From the NCBI GenBank assembly GCA_016880595.1, contig JAEHDC010000014.1, positions 1-6,318 of the forward strand: a DNA stretch of 6,318 nt, given 5' to 3'. How positions within the stretch are numbered: the stretch's first letter is position 1; the number at the start of each line of letters is the position of its first letter. The notes beneath the pieces were generated by a model, which worked only from the letters and a program-made list of their open reading frames with translations, had not been told where the DNA came from and did no database searches. Source of the stretch: Candidatus Saccharimonadota bacterium (GTDB lineage: Bacteria > Patescibacteriota > Saccharimonadia > Saccharimonadales > EFPC-124). A program made the translations under genes and the position numbers. Below are positions 1 to 4,828 of the stretch, in pieces.

Positions 1-677
1 ACCTCAAGGCATCTGACCTTGGGACTAAACTGTCCCTCAACATCTGGACACTCAATTGGCACGGCCGGATACAACCTGCCAGCTGTAGCATAGCCTTCTG
101 AGCCACGCATGAACGCCATTGCCACAAAACCACCTGGTTTTACGGAATTTAAAAAGGCGTCTACGCTACGCTCGTATTCTTTGCGATCGCCAGTAATTGA
201 CTCAGCGCAAAAAAACATTGCTCCGTGGTCATAGGTGTCTGCTGGCAATTTATAGACACTTTCTTGAACAATCTTGCTATGGCGCCAGGCGCGCATTAGC
301 GGCTCGCCGCAGTCTGGAGATGTTGCCCGCATTGCATCTTCAAACTTTTTCCAGATACCCTTGTCGCCAGCCAGACCAGCAGCTATTACTCTGCACATTT
401 CCGCAAGGTTTAGCCAGCCAATTTCCATAAGCTCCAGAACGCCGTCATCCCATAGAAGCTGCTGCATAACCATGTCCGGATAAAAGTTTGCGCCGTGCCC
501 AACATTGAGAATACGCCGCGCAGTGCGCGGGTCACACAACTCAGCAATGCGGCTAATCATATGCTCAATTATGAATTTGTCCTCTGGCAAAACCTCATCT
601 CTATAATTATGTCCGATATAGCCATCGGGATTAAAGAATTCCCAGCTTGCCTGTACGTTTCCAGTCGCATCTGTCAT
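1..677 (-). CDS. NNMT/PNMT/TEMT-type SAM-dependent methyltransferase, C-terminus cut by window edge
   Basis: An open frame runs from ATG at 677 to the left edge without a stop, giving 225 complete residues. Family recognition is by motif pattern. The N-terminus has W-E-F-F-N-P-D-G-Y followed by H-N-Y (residues 12-25). Motif I is the glycine-rich LNVGHGANFYP (57-67), which should bind S-adenosylmethionine, and E85 near the end of the next strand could contact the ribose. FFCAESIT (155-162), KPGGFVAMAFMRGSEGY (180-196) and LYPAVPI (202-208) follow. This order matches bacterial members of the NNMT/PNMT/TEMT family, known for N-, S- or related methyl transfer to small molecules. The family is usually about 260 residues, so only a short tail is missing. 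The substrate cannot be read from the sequence. There is no signal peptide or membrane segment, so it should be cytosolic. AAGGAGTT lies 7 bases before the ATG and fixes the start. It is divergent from a TrmB-type regulator, which suggests but does not prove regulation. Confident on the fold, moderate on the family. Confidence 0.82.
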   Translation of the reverse strand, partial: MTDATGNVQASWEFFNPDGYIGHNYRDEVLPEDKFIIEHMISRIAELCDPRTARRILNVGHGANFYPDMVMQQLLWDDGVLELMEIGWLNLAEMCRVIAAGLAGDKGIWKKFEDAMRATSPDCGEPLMRAWRHSKIVQESVYKLPADTYDHGAMFFCAESITGDRKEYERSVDAFLNSVKPGGFVAMAFMRGSEGYATAGRLYPAVPIECPDVEGQFSPKVRCLE

Positions 678-684
678 AATTGTT

Positions 685-692
685 AACTCCTT
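685..692 (-). promoter_or_regulatory. Strong Shine-Dalgarno of the methyltransferase
   Basis: Read on the minus strand this is AAGGAGTT, seven bases before the ATG at 677. It is one of only two strong Shine-Dalgarno sequences in the window and decides the methyltransferase start. Confidence 0.8.
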
Positions 693-709
693 GGGAAGGA
701 TTTTTGCCA

Positions 710-756
710 GCAAAAAATACACCGCCTCATCACCGAGTGGTTTACATATTTTTTGC
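710..756. repeat. Perfect 10-bp inverted repeat in the methyltransferase/regulator gap
   Basis: GCAAAAAATA (710-719) and TATTTTTTGC (747-756) are exact reverse complements separated by 27 bases. On the minus strand the spacer can extend the fold with short ACC/GGT and CTC/GAG pairings around a hexaloop. The whole would then be a stem-loop in the methyltransferase leader, upstream of its ribosome binding site. Because the arms are A/T tracts it could equally be a DNA operator, for example for the adjacent TrmB-type protein. The repeat is seen directly; its role is inferred. Confidence 0.55.
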
Positions 757-769
757 CTATGTTTAAGAT
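741..769 (+). promoter_or_regulatory. Possible promoter of the TrmB-type regulator
   Basis: TTTACA (741-746), a 17-base spacer and TAAGAT (764-769) resemble a sigma70 promoter, with a 4/6 match in the -10 box. Transcription would begin near 776, leaving a leader of about 30 bases before the ATG at 807. An alternative is TGCTAAACT (788-796), an extended -10 that would start transcription about four bases before that ATG. Inverted ACATA/TATGT (744-748, 758-762) overlaps the first candidate. Neither is strong. Confidence 0.3.
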
Positions 770-793
770 AAGGTTTTCAGAGAAATGTGCTAA
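765..793 (-). promoter_or_regulatory. Possible promoter of the methyltransferase
   Basis: On the minus strand TTAGCA (793-788), a 17-base spacer and TATCTT (770-765) each match the consensus at 4/6. Transcription would start near 758, so the 710-756 inverted repeat would form a hairpin at the very 5' end of a leader of about 80 bases. It overlaps the candidate promoter of the divergent regulator, which would let one regulator affect both genes. Weak matches only. Confidence 0.28.
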
Positions 794-806
794 ACTGTTC
801 ACCAGA

Positions 807-1601
807 ATGAACAACACAACCGACACTGTGTCTCAAAGATTACACCAAATTGGCCTAGATAAAGACGAAGCGCGAATCTTTGTAGAACTACTTAAAGGCC
901 CAAATACGCATTTAAAACTAAGCCGCGCAACTGGGATAAACCGCACCAAAGTTTACCGAATTGTTGATAATCTTTATAAACAGAGCTTAATTGCTCGTCG
1001 GACAGATGACCTTGGCACTTTTTTAGTGGCTAGCGACCCGCACGTTCTTGAAGCAAAGCTTATTGAGCAAGAGGAAAAAATCAAAAACCAGCGGCAGGCA
1101 ATGCAAAATATTTTGCCCGACCTCTTTGCTCTTCAGCAGCAAAGTGAGGAAAACTTTTTTGTGCAAGCCTACGAAGGCCAAGCCGGCCTAAAGCAGATGT
1201 GCTGGCACGAGCTAAAATGCAACGGCCAACTTTTAGCTTTGGGCAATGGCACTATCGAACAGCTCGTCCCAAATACAAGCTGGACACAAAGACATCGTGC
1301 CATGCAAAAAGAGGCCGGTTATTACTCCCTAGAAATCACAAATTATGACTACGATCCAAAAATTATGGCAGATTTTTGCAATAATATTCTTATTGAATCT
1401 CACCAGTATGAACACCGCAAAATCTCGCCCAAAGTCATTGAGTTCGATGGACAAACCATTATTTATAACAACACCGTAGCCATCTATCACTGGAAACACG
1501 ACAAAAGGGTAGGAGTTGAAATTATTAGTAAATCCTACGCTAGGATGATGCGGCAATTATTCTATCATTACTGGAATATTGCGGGTATAGAAACAAAATA
1601 G
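807..1601 (+). CDS. TrmB-family transcriptional regulator
   Basis: This is a 264-residue DNA-binding regulator. Residues about 10-70 form a TrmB-type winged helix: RLHQIGLDKDEARIF opens it, and the recognition helix is around GINRTKVYRIVDNLY (43-57). A charged, glutamine-rich helix (about 80-112, LEAKLIEQEEKIKNQRQ and following) looks like the dimerisation coiled coil. The rest (about 117-258) resembles the C-terminal effector domain of TrmB-like proteins, with AYEGQAGLKQM at 121-131 and the closing IIYNNTVAIYHWK...GVEII...LFYHYW pattern. Archaeal TrmB proteins bind sugars, but bacterial relatives have varied or unknown ligands, so none is assigned. The frame is open further upstream, to TTG at 753 and ATG at 759. 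I chose 807 because the HTH homology begins soon after it and the upstream residues look unlike the family. None of these starts has a Shine-Dalgarno. It is divergent from the methyltransferase, its most likely target besides itself. No terminator follows, so some readthrough into the next gene is possible. Confidence 0.85.
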   Translation: MNNTTDTVSQRLHQIGLDKDEARIFVELLKGPNTHLKLSRATGINRTKVYRIVDNLYKQSLIARRTDDLGTFLVASDPHVLEAKLIEQEEKIKNQRQAMQNILPDLFALQQQSEENFFVQAYEGQAGLKQMCWHELKCNGQLLALGNGTIEQLVPNTSWTQRHRAMQKEAGYYSLEITNYDYDPKIMADFCNNILIESHQYEHRKISPKVIEFDGQTIIYNNTVAIYHWKHDKRVGVEIISKSYARMMRQLFYHYWNIAGIETK

Positions 1602-1613
1602 CAATCGCTTGAT

Positions 1614-1642
1614 TTGCTTATACCAACAATTTATGTTAGAAT
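1614..1642 (+). promoter_or_regulatory. Extended -10 promoter of the 283-aa gene
   Basis: TTGCTT (1614-1619), a 17-base spacer and TAGAAT (1637-1642, 5/6 match) are preceded by the extended -10 dinucleotide TG (1634-1635). Transcription should begin near 1649, giving a leader of about 57 bases. The gene can therefore be expressed separately from the upstream regulator. Confidence 0.6.
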
Positions 1643-1653
1643 ATTTACTGTTC

Positions 1654-1667
1654 AAGCAATCTTGCTT
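1654..1667. promoter_or_regulatory. Operator-like dyad just after the transcription start
   Basis: AAGCAA-TC-TTGCTT is a perfect 6-bp inverted repeat with a 2-base centre, about 5-18 bases downstream of the predicted start. The half-site TTGCTT also forms the -35 box (1614-1619), and GCAATC recurs at 1601-1606 and 1656-1661. This placement suits a repressor site, and the TrmB-type protein encoded just upstream is one candidate. It is too short to be a terminator and has no T-tract. Confidence 0.35.
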
Positions 1668-1693
1668 AGAACCTTAACGTATTTTGGTTACGG

Positions 1694-1699
1694 AAGGAG
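1694..1699 (+). promoter_or_regulatory. Shine-Dalgarno that fixes the start at 1706
   Basis: AAGGAG lies six bases before the ATG at 1706. A TTG at 1700 is in the same frame but directly abuts this site, so it is not a usable start. Confidence 0.75.
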
Positions 1700-1705
1700 T
1701 TGGCA

Positions 1706-2557
1706 ATGCTGCCCACTACTAATATTCCGGATGCTGTTTGGATTGCCGGTAAGCTCTATTGCAAAACGCCTGAATCATCCTCAATGGCGCTAGAAGTCTT
1801 TAGCTCAGACTTCTTTATTGACCCGGGAGTTGATTGCGACTGGTACGCCAGGCCAAAAACCACTAGCATTGCAATATGCATGTCATGTAATAGAGAACTT
1901 GACATACTCGACGCCAGGCGGCACGGCAACAAATGTGCTTGCGGCGAAGTAACATGCCTTGAAGTTGTTGATGGCTCGCTAGTGCGCATAGTATTTGCCT
2001 CCAACTACGAAGCTCAGCTGCAAATGAGGTCTCATCACTGGGACGCCATAAGCAATACGTTTTACCTGCACCCTGATCCGCTGTCTTCGCCCGATCGTAA
2101 GATTGCGGATATTCACAGAGCCAAGTCTCTTATTCAACGCAATAAAAGCATCTTCACAGAAGTAACAATTGACAACAAACAGTATCTTGCTATGAGGGTC
2201 ACGAGCAACGTATTTGTGCTAGACGCAGATAGATATGTTAATTTTAGTGTTCACTTTAGCAATTTGCAGCCATTTGAGATCTTTGAAGCGTGGCGCTGGG
2301 CGCCGCTGCCGGTTTCGATTAACTTGCCCGCGCGAATCATTTACGCAGGTAACCAAATTCCAGAGATTGACTGGTATTATCCAGACGATCCAGATTGGCC
2401 AGAAGACTCATTTGAAGCGATGGGCGAGTTTGTTCGTCATTTTGTTCCGCAACTCGCGGACGAGTGGGAACGGCAGTCTTGCGGCTTTCGCCATGATGCT
2501 CCTGGTGCCATTGAAGACATTACCAATTTTTGTAACCGCCGCCTCGTAACTATTTAA
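1706..2557 (+). CDS. Unrecognised 283-residue protein with a CxxC/CxC cysteine cluster
   Basis: I do not recognise a family. The protein is soluble, with no signal peptide or membrane segment. Near the N-terminus C58-x2-C61 and C77-x-C79, followed by G80 and C84, resemble a small zinc ribbon or treble-clef site. The spacing (15 residues between the pairs) and the CxC arm are plausible for metal binding, but this is unproven. The middle part (about 85-215) alternates hydrophobic and charged residues as in a beta-rich domain (VRIVFASNY, YLAMRV, NVFVLDADRYVNFSV). The C-terminal third is rich in aromatic and acidic residues (WYYPDDPDWPEDSFEAMGE) and has a further C-G-F-R-H near the end. ATG 1706 is chosen because of the AAGGAG six bases before it. 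The gene has its own promoter and a strong terminator, so it is a monocistronic unit. Codon use looks like its neighbours. The coding call is confident; the function is unknown. Confidence 0.85.
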   Translation: MLPTTNIPDAVWIAGKLYCKTPESSSMALEVFSSDFFIDPGVDCDWYARPKTTSIAICMSCNRELDILDARRHGNKCACGEVTCLEVVDGSLVRIVFASNYEAQLQMRSHHWDAISNTFYLHPDPLSSPDRKIADIHRAKSLIQRNKSIFTEVTIDNKQYLAMRVTSNVFVLDADRYVNFSVHFSNLQPFEIFEAWRWAPLPVSINLPARIIYAGNQIPEIDWYYPDDPDWPEDSFEAMGEFVRHFVPQLADEWERQSCGFRHDAPGAIEDITNFCNRRLVTI

Positions 2558-2565
2558 TACATTTT

Positions 2566-2601
2566 GGGGAACGTGCCATTGTGCGCGTTCCCCTGTTTTT
2601 T
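2566..2601 (+). terminator. Strong intrinsic terminator after the 283-aa gene
   Basis: GGGGAACG (2566-2573) pairs with CGTTCCCC (2586-2593), extended inward by a T-G wobble and two G-C pairs around the loop CATTGT. The stem is followed by TGTTTTTT. It begins eight bases after the stop codon. Confidence 0.9.
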
Positions 2602-2610
2602 ATCAAAATT

Positions 2611-2668
2611 TTAGATTAAAAAGAAAGCGCCCCGGCGCCACTTCCTGGTATGGAAGCAGTCCGGGGCG
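2611..2668 (-). terminator. Intrinsic terminator of the minus-strand two-gene operon
   Basis: On the minus strand CGCCCCGG (2668-2661) pairs with CCGGGGCG (2635-2628). An inner CTTCC/GGAAG stem forms across a small internal loop. CTTTCTTTTTAATC follows the stem. It starts 16 bases past the stop of the 122-aa gene. With the preceding plus-strand hairpin it separates two converging transcripts. Confidence 0.85.
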
Positions 2669-2684
2669 ACATTCGTTGTCAAAG

Positions 2685-3053
2685 CTAAACGAGGTCGAGA
2701 TTTCCGCCATTCAAATTGGCCGCGATGGCCGCAGCATTGCGCAGCAGTAGGGCCTTGAGGTCCTCGTCATTACCACCAACAAAGGGCGGATTACTAGTAA
2801 TCACAAAAGCATACGGCAAGCATCGGCAGGGATCACCTGCATCAACACCGTGCCCAGCTAAAACGCTCTCGCGCTCAGCTGGACGGCATTCATCAACATA
2901 AGCATGATACCTGCCATTGCGGTCGACGACGAGCGAGACCATCGTTGTTACAGCAACCTCATGCTGTCCGAGAGCTTCCATCTCACGGACAGAAAGGATC
3001 CTAGAAACAGCACCTGCGAACGCCATGTCAAGTCCCCACTTTAGAAGATACAT
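2685..3053 (-). CDS. Unrecognised 122-residue protein, second gene of a two-gene operon
   Basis: I do not recognise a family. The product is small and soluble, with a mostly beta-like first half (VAVTTMVSLVVDRNGRYHAYVDE), three cysteines in the middle (the last two in DPCRCLPYAFVI) and a helical alanine/leucine-rich C-terminus ending NLNGGNLDLV. ATG 3053 overlaps the TAA of the upstream gene by one base (TAATG), so translation is probably coupled. A second in-frame ATG at 3026 would give 113 residues. It may be the older start, because the first nine residues (MYLLKWGLD) come from the 16-bp tandem duplication and the bases just after it. Neither start has a good Shine-Dalgarno, although GTGGGG lies before 3026. 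The DNA is GC-richer than much of the window: 36 of the 60 bases from 2701 are G or C, against 25 of 60 from 4321 in the MFS gene. A real gene is likely, given the intact frame, the operon position and its own terminator. Confidence 0.7.
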   Translation of the reverse strand: MYLLKWGLDMAFAGAVSRILSVREMEALGQHEVAVTTMVSLVVDRNGRYHAYVDECRPAERESVLAGHGVDAGDPCRCLPYAFVITSNPPFVGGNDEDLKALLLRNAAAIAANLNGGNLDLV

Positions 3054-3073
3054 TAACTAGAAGATACATTAAC
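3042..3073. repeat. Perfect 16-bp tandem duplication at the operon junction
   Basis: The unit TAGAAGATACATTAAC occurs twice in a row, at 3042-3057 and 3058-3073, without mismatch. It covers the last codons of the 123-aa gene and the first codons of the 122-aa gene. Sixteen is not a multiple of three, so the second copy shifts the reading frame. With one copy, the first gene would end SSKVGT at a TGA one base before the ATG at 3026. Confidence 0.95.
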
Positions 3074-3424
3074 CTGGCCAATCGTATGGCCAAGAACCAT
3101 ACATGCCGTAAAGTAGCCATTGCAACTTACGGTTTTATCTAATAGTTCACCTTCGGGCGAAAGCTTTTGAAATGTTCCTGATTCAAAGATATATGAATCA
3201 GGATAAGCGCCCGGTTTAAAATCGGGCGTTATACGCGCCCAAAACAGAGTTCGATGATCAGGCATTGCGACTTCAACGTCAAAGTATGCCGCCGTTCCAG
3301 CCAGCATACGTTCAACGTCAAGTCCTGCCGACGCGCTTGCCAACAACAAGAAATGAACCGAGTCTGGTGGTGTACTCCCCTCGGCCAACGCCGAAAGCTG
3401 AGCAGAAAGCTGCGTATCTTCCAT
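3053..3424 (-). CDS. Unrecognised 123-residue protein, first gene of a two-gene operon
   Basis: I do not recognise a family. The protein starts with a short polar segment (MEDTQLSAQLSALAEGSTPP), then alternates hydrophobic stretches and turns (VHFLLLASASAGLDVERMLAG, AAYFDVEVAMPDHRTLFWARI, YPDSYIFESGTFQKLSPEGELL), and ends with a more hydrophobic part (CNGYFTACMVLGHTIGQVNV). This suggests a compact alpha/beta domain without membrane segments, although the tail could pack against a partner. ATG 3424 is preceded by GAGG at 3438-3435, ten bases away, a usable if distant ribosome binding site. A good promoter lies 48 bases further upstream. The stop overlaps the start of the next gene, so the two products are probably made together and may interact. 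The last residue and the stop come from the tandem duplication, so the natural C-terminus may have been slightly longer (SSKVGT). Confidence 0.72.
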   Translation of the reverse strand: MEDTQLSAQLSALAEGSTPPDSVHFLLLASASAGLDVERMLAGTAAYFDVEVAMPDHRTLFWARITPDFKPGAYPDSYIFESGTFQKLSPEGELLDKTVSCNGYFTACMVLGHTIGQVNVSSS

Positions 3425-3471
3425 CTCACGTTTACCTCGCTTTTTTTAAGAGCAACAAATGTCTGATATCT

Positions 3472-3500
3472 ATTAAAGCATAAATGCTATTGTAAGTCAA
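3472..3500 (-). promoter_or_regulatory. Good sigma70 promoter of the two-gene operon
   Basis: On the minus strand TTGACT (3500-3495, 5/6), exactly 17 bases, and TTTAAT (3477-3472, 5/6) with TG one base upstream of it (extended -10). Transcription should begin near 3465, giving a leader of about 40 bases. The spacer contains the palindrome GCATAAATGC (3478-3487), and TTGTA/TACAA (3490-3494, 3501-3505) flank the -35 box. Both are operator-like. Confidence 0.75.
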
Positions 3501-3514
3501 TACAAACGTACAAA

Positions 3515-3544
3515 TTCGCGCCCACTCCTACTTGGTGCTATAAT
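3515..3544 (+). promoter_or_regulatory. Extended -10 promoter driving a leaderless MFS mRNA
   Basis: TGCTATAAT (3536-3544) is a perfect extended -10 element. The -35 region is poor (TTCGCG at 3515-3520, 18-base spacer), as is common when an extended -10 is present. The expected start of transcription, about seven bases after the -10, coincides with the GTG at 3551. Confidence 0.65.
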
Positions 3545-3550
3545 TAACAA

Positions 3551-4753
3551 GTGCAAAAACAGCCAGATGCTGGCCGCGCCTTGAGCCTGCGGCTTTTGCC
3601 ATTGTACATTACAATTTGTCTGCAAGGAGTGGTGCTGTTTAATCCAATAGAAAAAGCTTACATGCTCCAAATTGGTTTTAGCAAATCTAGCGTGGGAATA
3701 GCGACGTCACTGTATTTCTTGGCAATATTATTGACATCCACGCCAGCCGGTATTTTGGCAGATCGCTGGAGTCGTAAAGCTGTATTGATGCTTTCGGCCG
3801 CAACCTTTTCGACTGCTTACATCACATTTAGCCTAAGCACGTCACCATCTTCGTATGTTATTGGTAGCATTTTATGGGGAGTGTCTAGCTCATTATCTGT
3901 AGGACTGTATGATACCGTGCTATTTGACACAACCAAAGAGAGCGTTAGTAGTAGTGATTTGTACGAAAAAGTCTACGGACAATACAAGCTGTATCAGGGC
4001 TTGACAATGGCTTCGGCTGCGCTGTCCAGTAGTCTCATCGTAAAGTTACTAGGCATGCGCTGGACGTACATTTTAACAATCCCTTTTGCTATTTTGGCAT
4101 TAGTGCCACTTTATTTTTTTAAAGAGCCAAAGTCATACAAAAGCATGGGGAAGGTGCGGATTCTTGATTTAATCGCAACGCTTAAGACCGCGATAAAAAA
4201 TCGTCACTCGCTTGTTCTGCTCATAGGCGCAAACACACTGCACCTGTGCCTGATGAACCTAATATACACTTTTAGGCAATTTTGGTATGTCGAGCTAAAT
4301 ATATCTGCAACTTTCTTTGGGATTATAGTAGCTATAACTTGGCTGTCTAACTGTTTTGGATCGCTACTCGAGCGCTTCTTCCGCAAAGAAAGCCGTCATA
4401 AAAATGGCAAAGTTGCATCAATGGCAATAATGCTAGCCTGCGCTTTGTGCCTGGCCTTTGTGCAAAATATTGTTGTCGTAGTCATAGCACAATTGGCATT
4501 CCTGGCTTTTGGCACGGTTGTGACAATATTTTTGTCGCGCGAGCTGCACGACGTCTTTCCTTCCAACGTGCGCGCCAGCGTCTCGTCTATGTTTCAGACC
4601 ATAATGTGCGCAACGTCAATCTTGCTCACACTGTTCTTTGGCGTAGTTAGCGAACGCAGCATCTTTGGCGCCGCTGGGATTTTAGTAGTGGGATGCCTCG
4701 TAATTTTGATATACTTCATTAAAATTAAGTCAATCAAAATTGAACAGCTCTAG
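3551..4753 (+). CDS. Major facilitator superfamily transporter
   Basis: A 400-residue inner-membrane protein with the usual MFS length and layout: about 12 hydrophobic segments in two halves, joined by a charged loop (about 190-222, FFKEPKSYKSMGKVRILDL...). The first half carries motif A between helices 2 and 3, G67-I-L-A-D71-R-W-S-R75-K, which governs gating in proton-coupled MFS carriers. SSDLYEKVYGQYKLYQGL (134-151) and PSNVRASVSSMFQT (337-350) are also typical of drug- or metabolite-exporter-like bacterial MFS proteins. The substrate cannot be assigned; efflux is a guess. The GTG at 3551 is needed for a complete helix 1 (LRLLPLYITICLQGVVLF). The next in-frame ATG (3662) would remove it. 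There is no Shine-Dalgarno, but a perfect TGCTATAAT ends six bases before the GTG, so the mRNA is probably leaderless. The gene is divergent from the two-gene operon and convergent with the ATPase. Confidence 0.88.
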   Translation: MQKQPDAGRALSLRLLPLYITICLQGVVLFNPIEKAYMLQIGFSKSSVGIATSLYFLAILLTSTPAGILADRWSRKAVLMLSAATFSTAYITFSLSTSPSSYVIGSILWGVSSSLSVGLYDTVLFDTTKESVSSSDLYEKVYGQYKLYQGLTMASAALSSSLIVKLLGMRWTYILTIPFAILALVPLYFFKEPKSYKSMGKVRILDLIATLKTAIKNRHSLVLLIGANTLHLCLMNLIYTFRQFWYVELNISATFFGIIVAITWLSNCFGSLLERFFRKESRHKNGKVASMAIMLACALCLAFVQNIVVVVIAQLAFLAFGTVVTIFLSRELHDVFPSNVRASVSSMFQTIMCATSILLTLFFGVVSERSIFGAAGILVVGCLVILIYFIKIKSIKIEQL

Positions 4754-4764
4754 GCGATAAAATA

Positions 4765-4791
4765 GGGGGCGAAGCAAAAGCTGCGCCCCCC
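4765..4791. terminator. Shared hairpin terminator between MFS and ATPase genes
   Basis: GGGGGCG (4765-4771) pairs with CGCCCCC (4784-4790), and an inner AGC/GCT stem closes an AAAA loop after a single mismatch. On the minus strand the stem is followed by TATTTTAT, so it should end the ATPase transcript. On the plus strand the tail (CTTACATAAA) is poor in T, so termination of the MFS transcript is less certain. Confidence 0.75.
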
Positions 4792-4828
4792 TTACATAAA
4801 CTCCTGGTAAACTAGTTTCGCGTTATCG

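Noticed and set aside
197..686. Plus-strand open frames opposite the methyltransferase
   Set aside because: They overlap a clearly recognisable methyltransferase on the other strand and have arginine/serine-rich, shadow-like composition.
753..806. Longer N-terminus of the TrmB-type regulator from TTG 753 or ATG 759
   Set aside because: No ribosome binding site precedes either codon, the extra residues do not resemble the family, and the stretch overlaps promoter-like sequence.
1700..1705. TTG 1700 as start of the 283-aa protein
   Set aside because: It directly abuts the AAGGAG, leaving no spacing; ATG 1706 is six bases away.
3272..3321. 11-bp direct repeat TTCAACGTCAA (3272-3282 and 3311-3321)
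   Set aside because: It lies inside a coding region and simply encodes two similar Asp-Val-Glu stretches; only two copies and no regular spacing.
3229..3483. Alternative frames over the first gene of the small operon, on both strands
   Set aside because: The 3053-3424 frame has the promoter, ribosome binding site and coupled downstream gene; the alternatives have biased, shadow-like composition.
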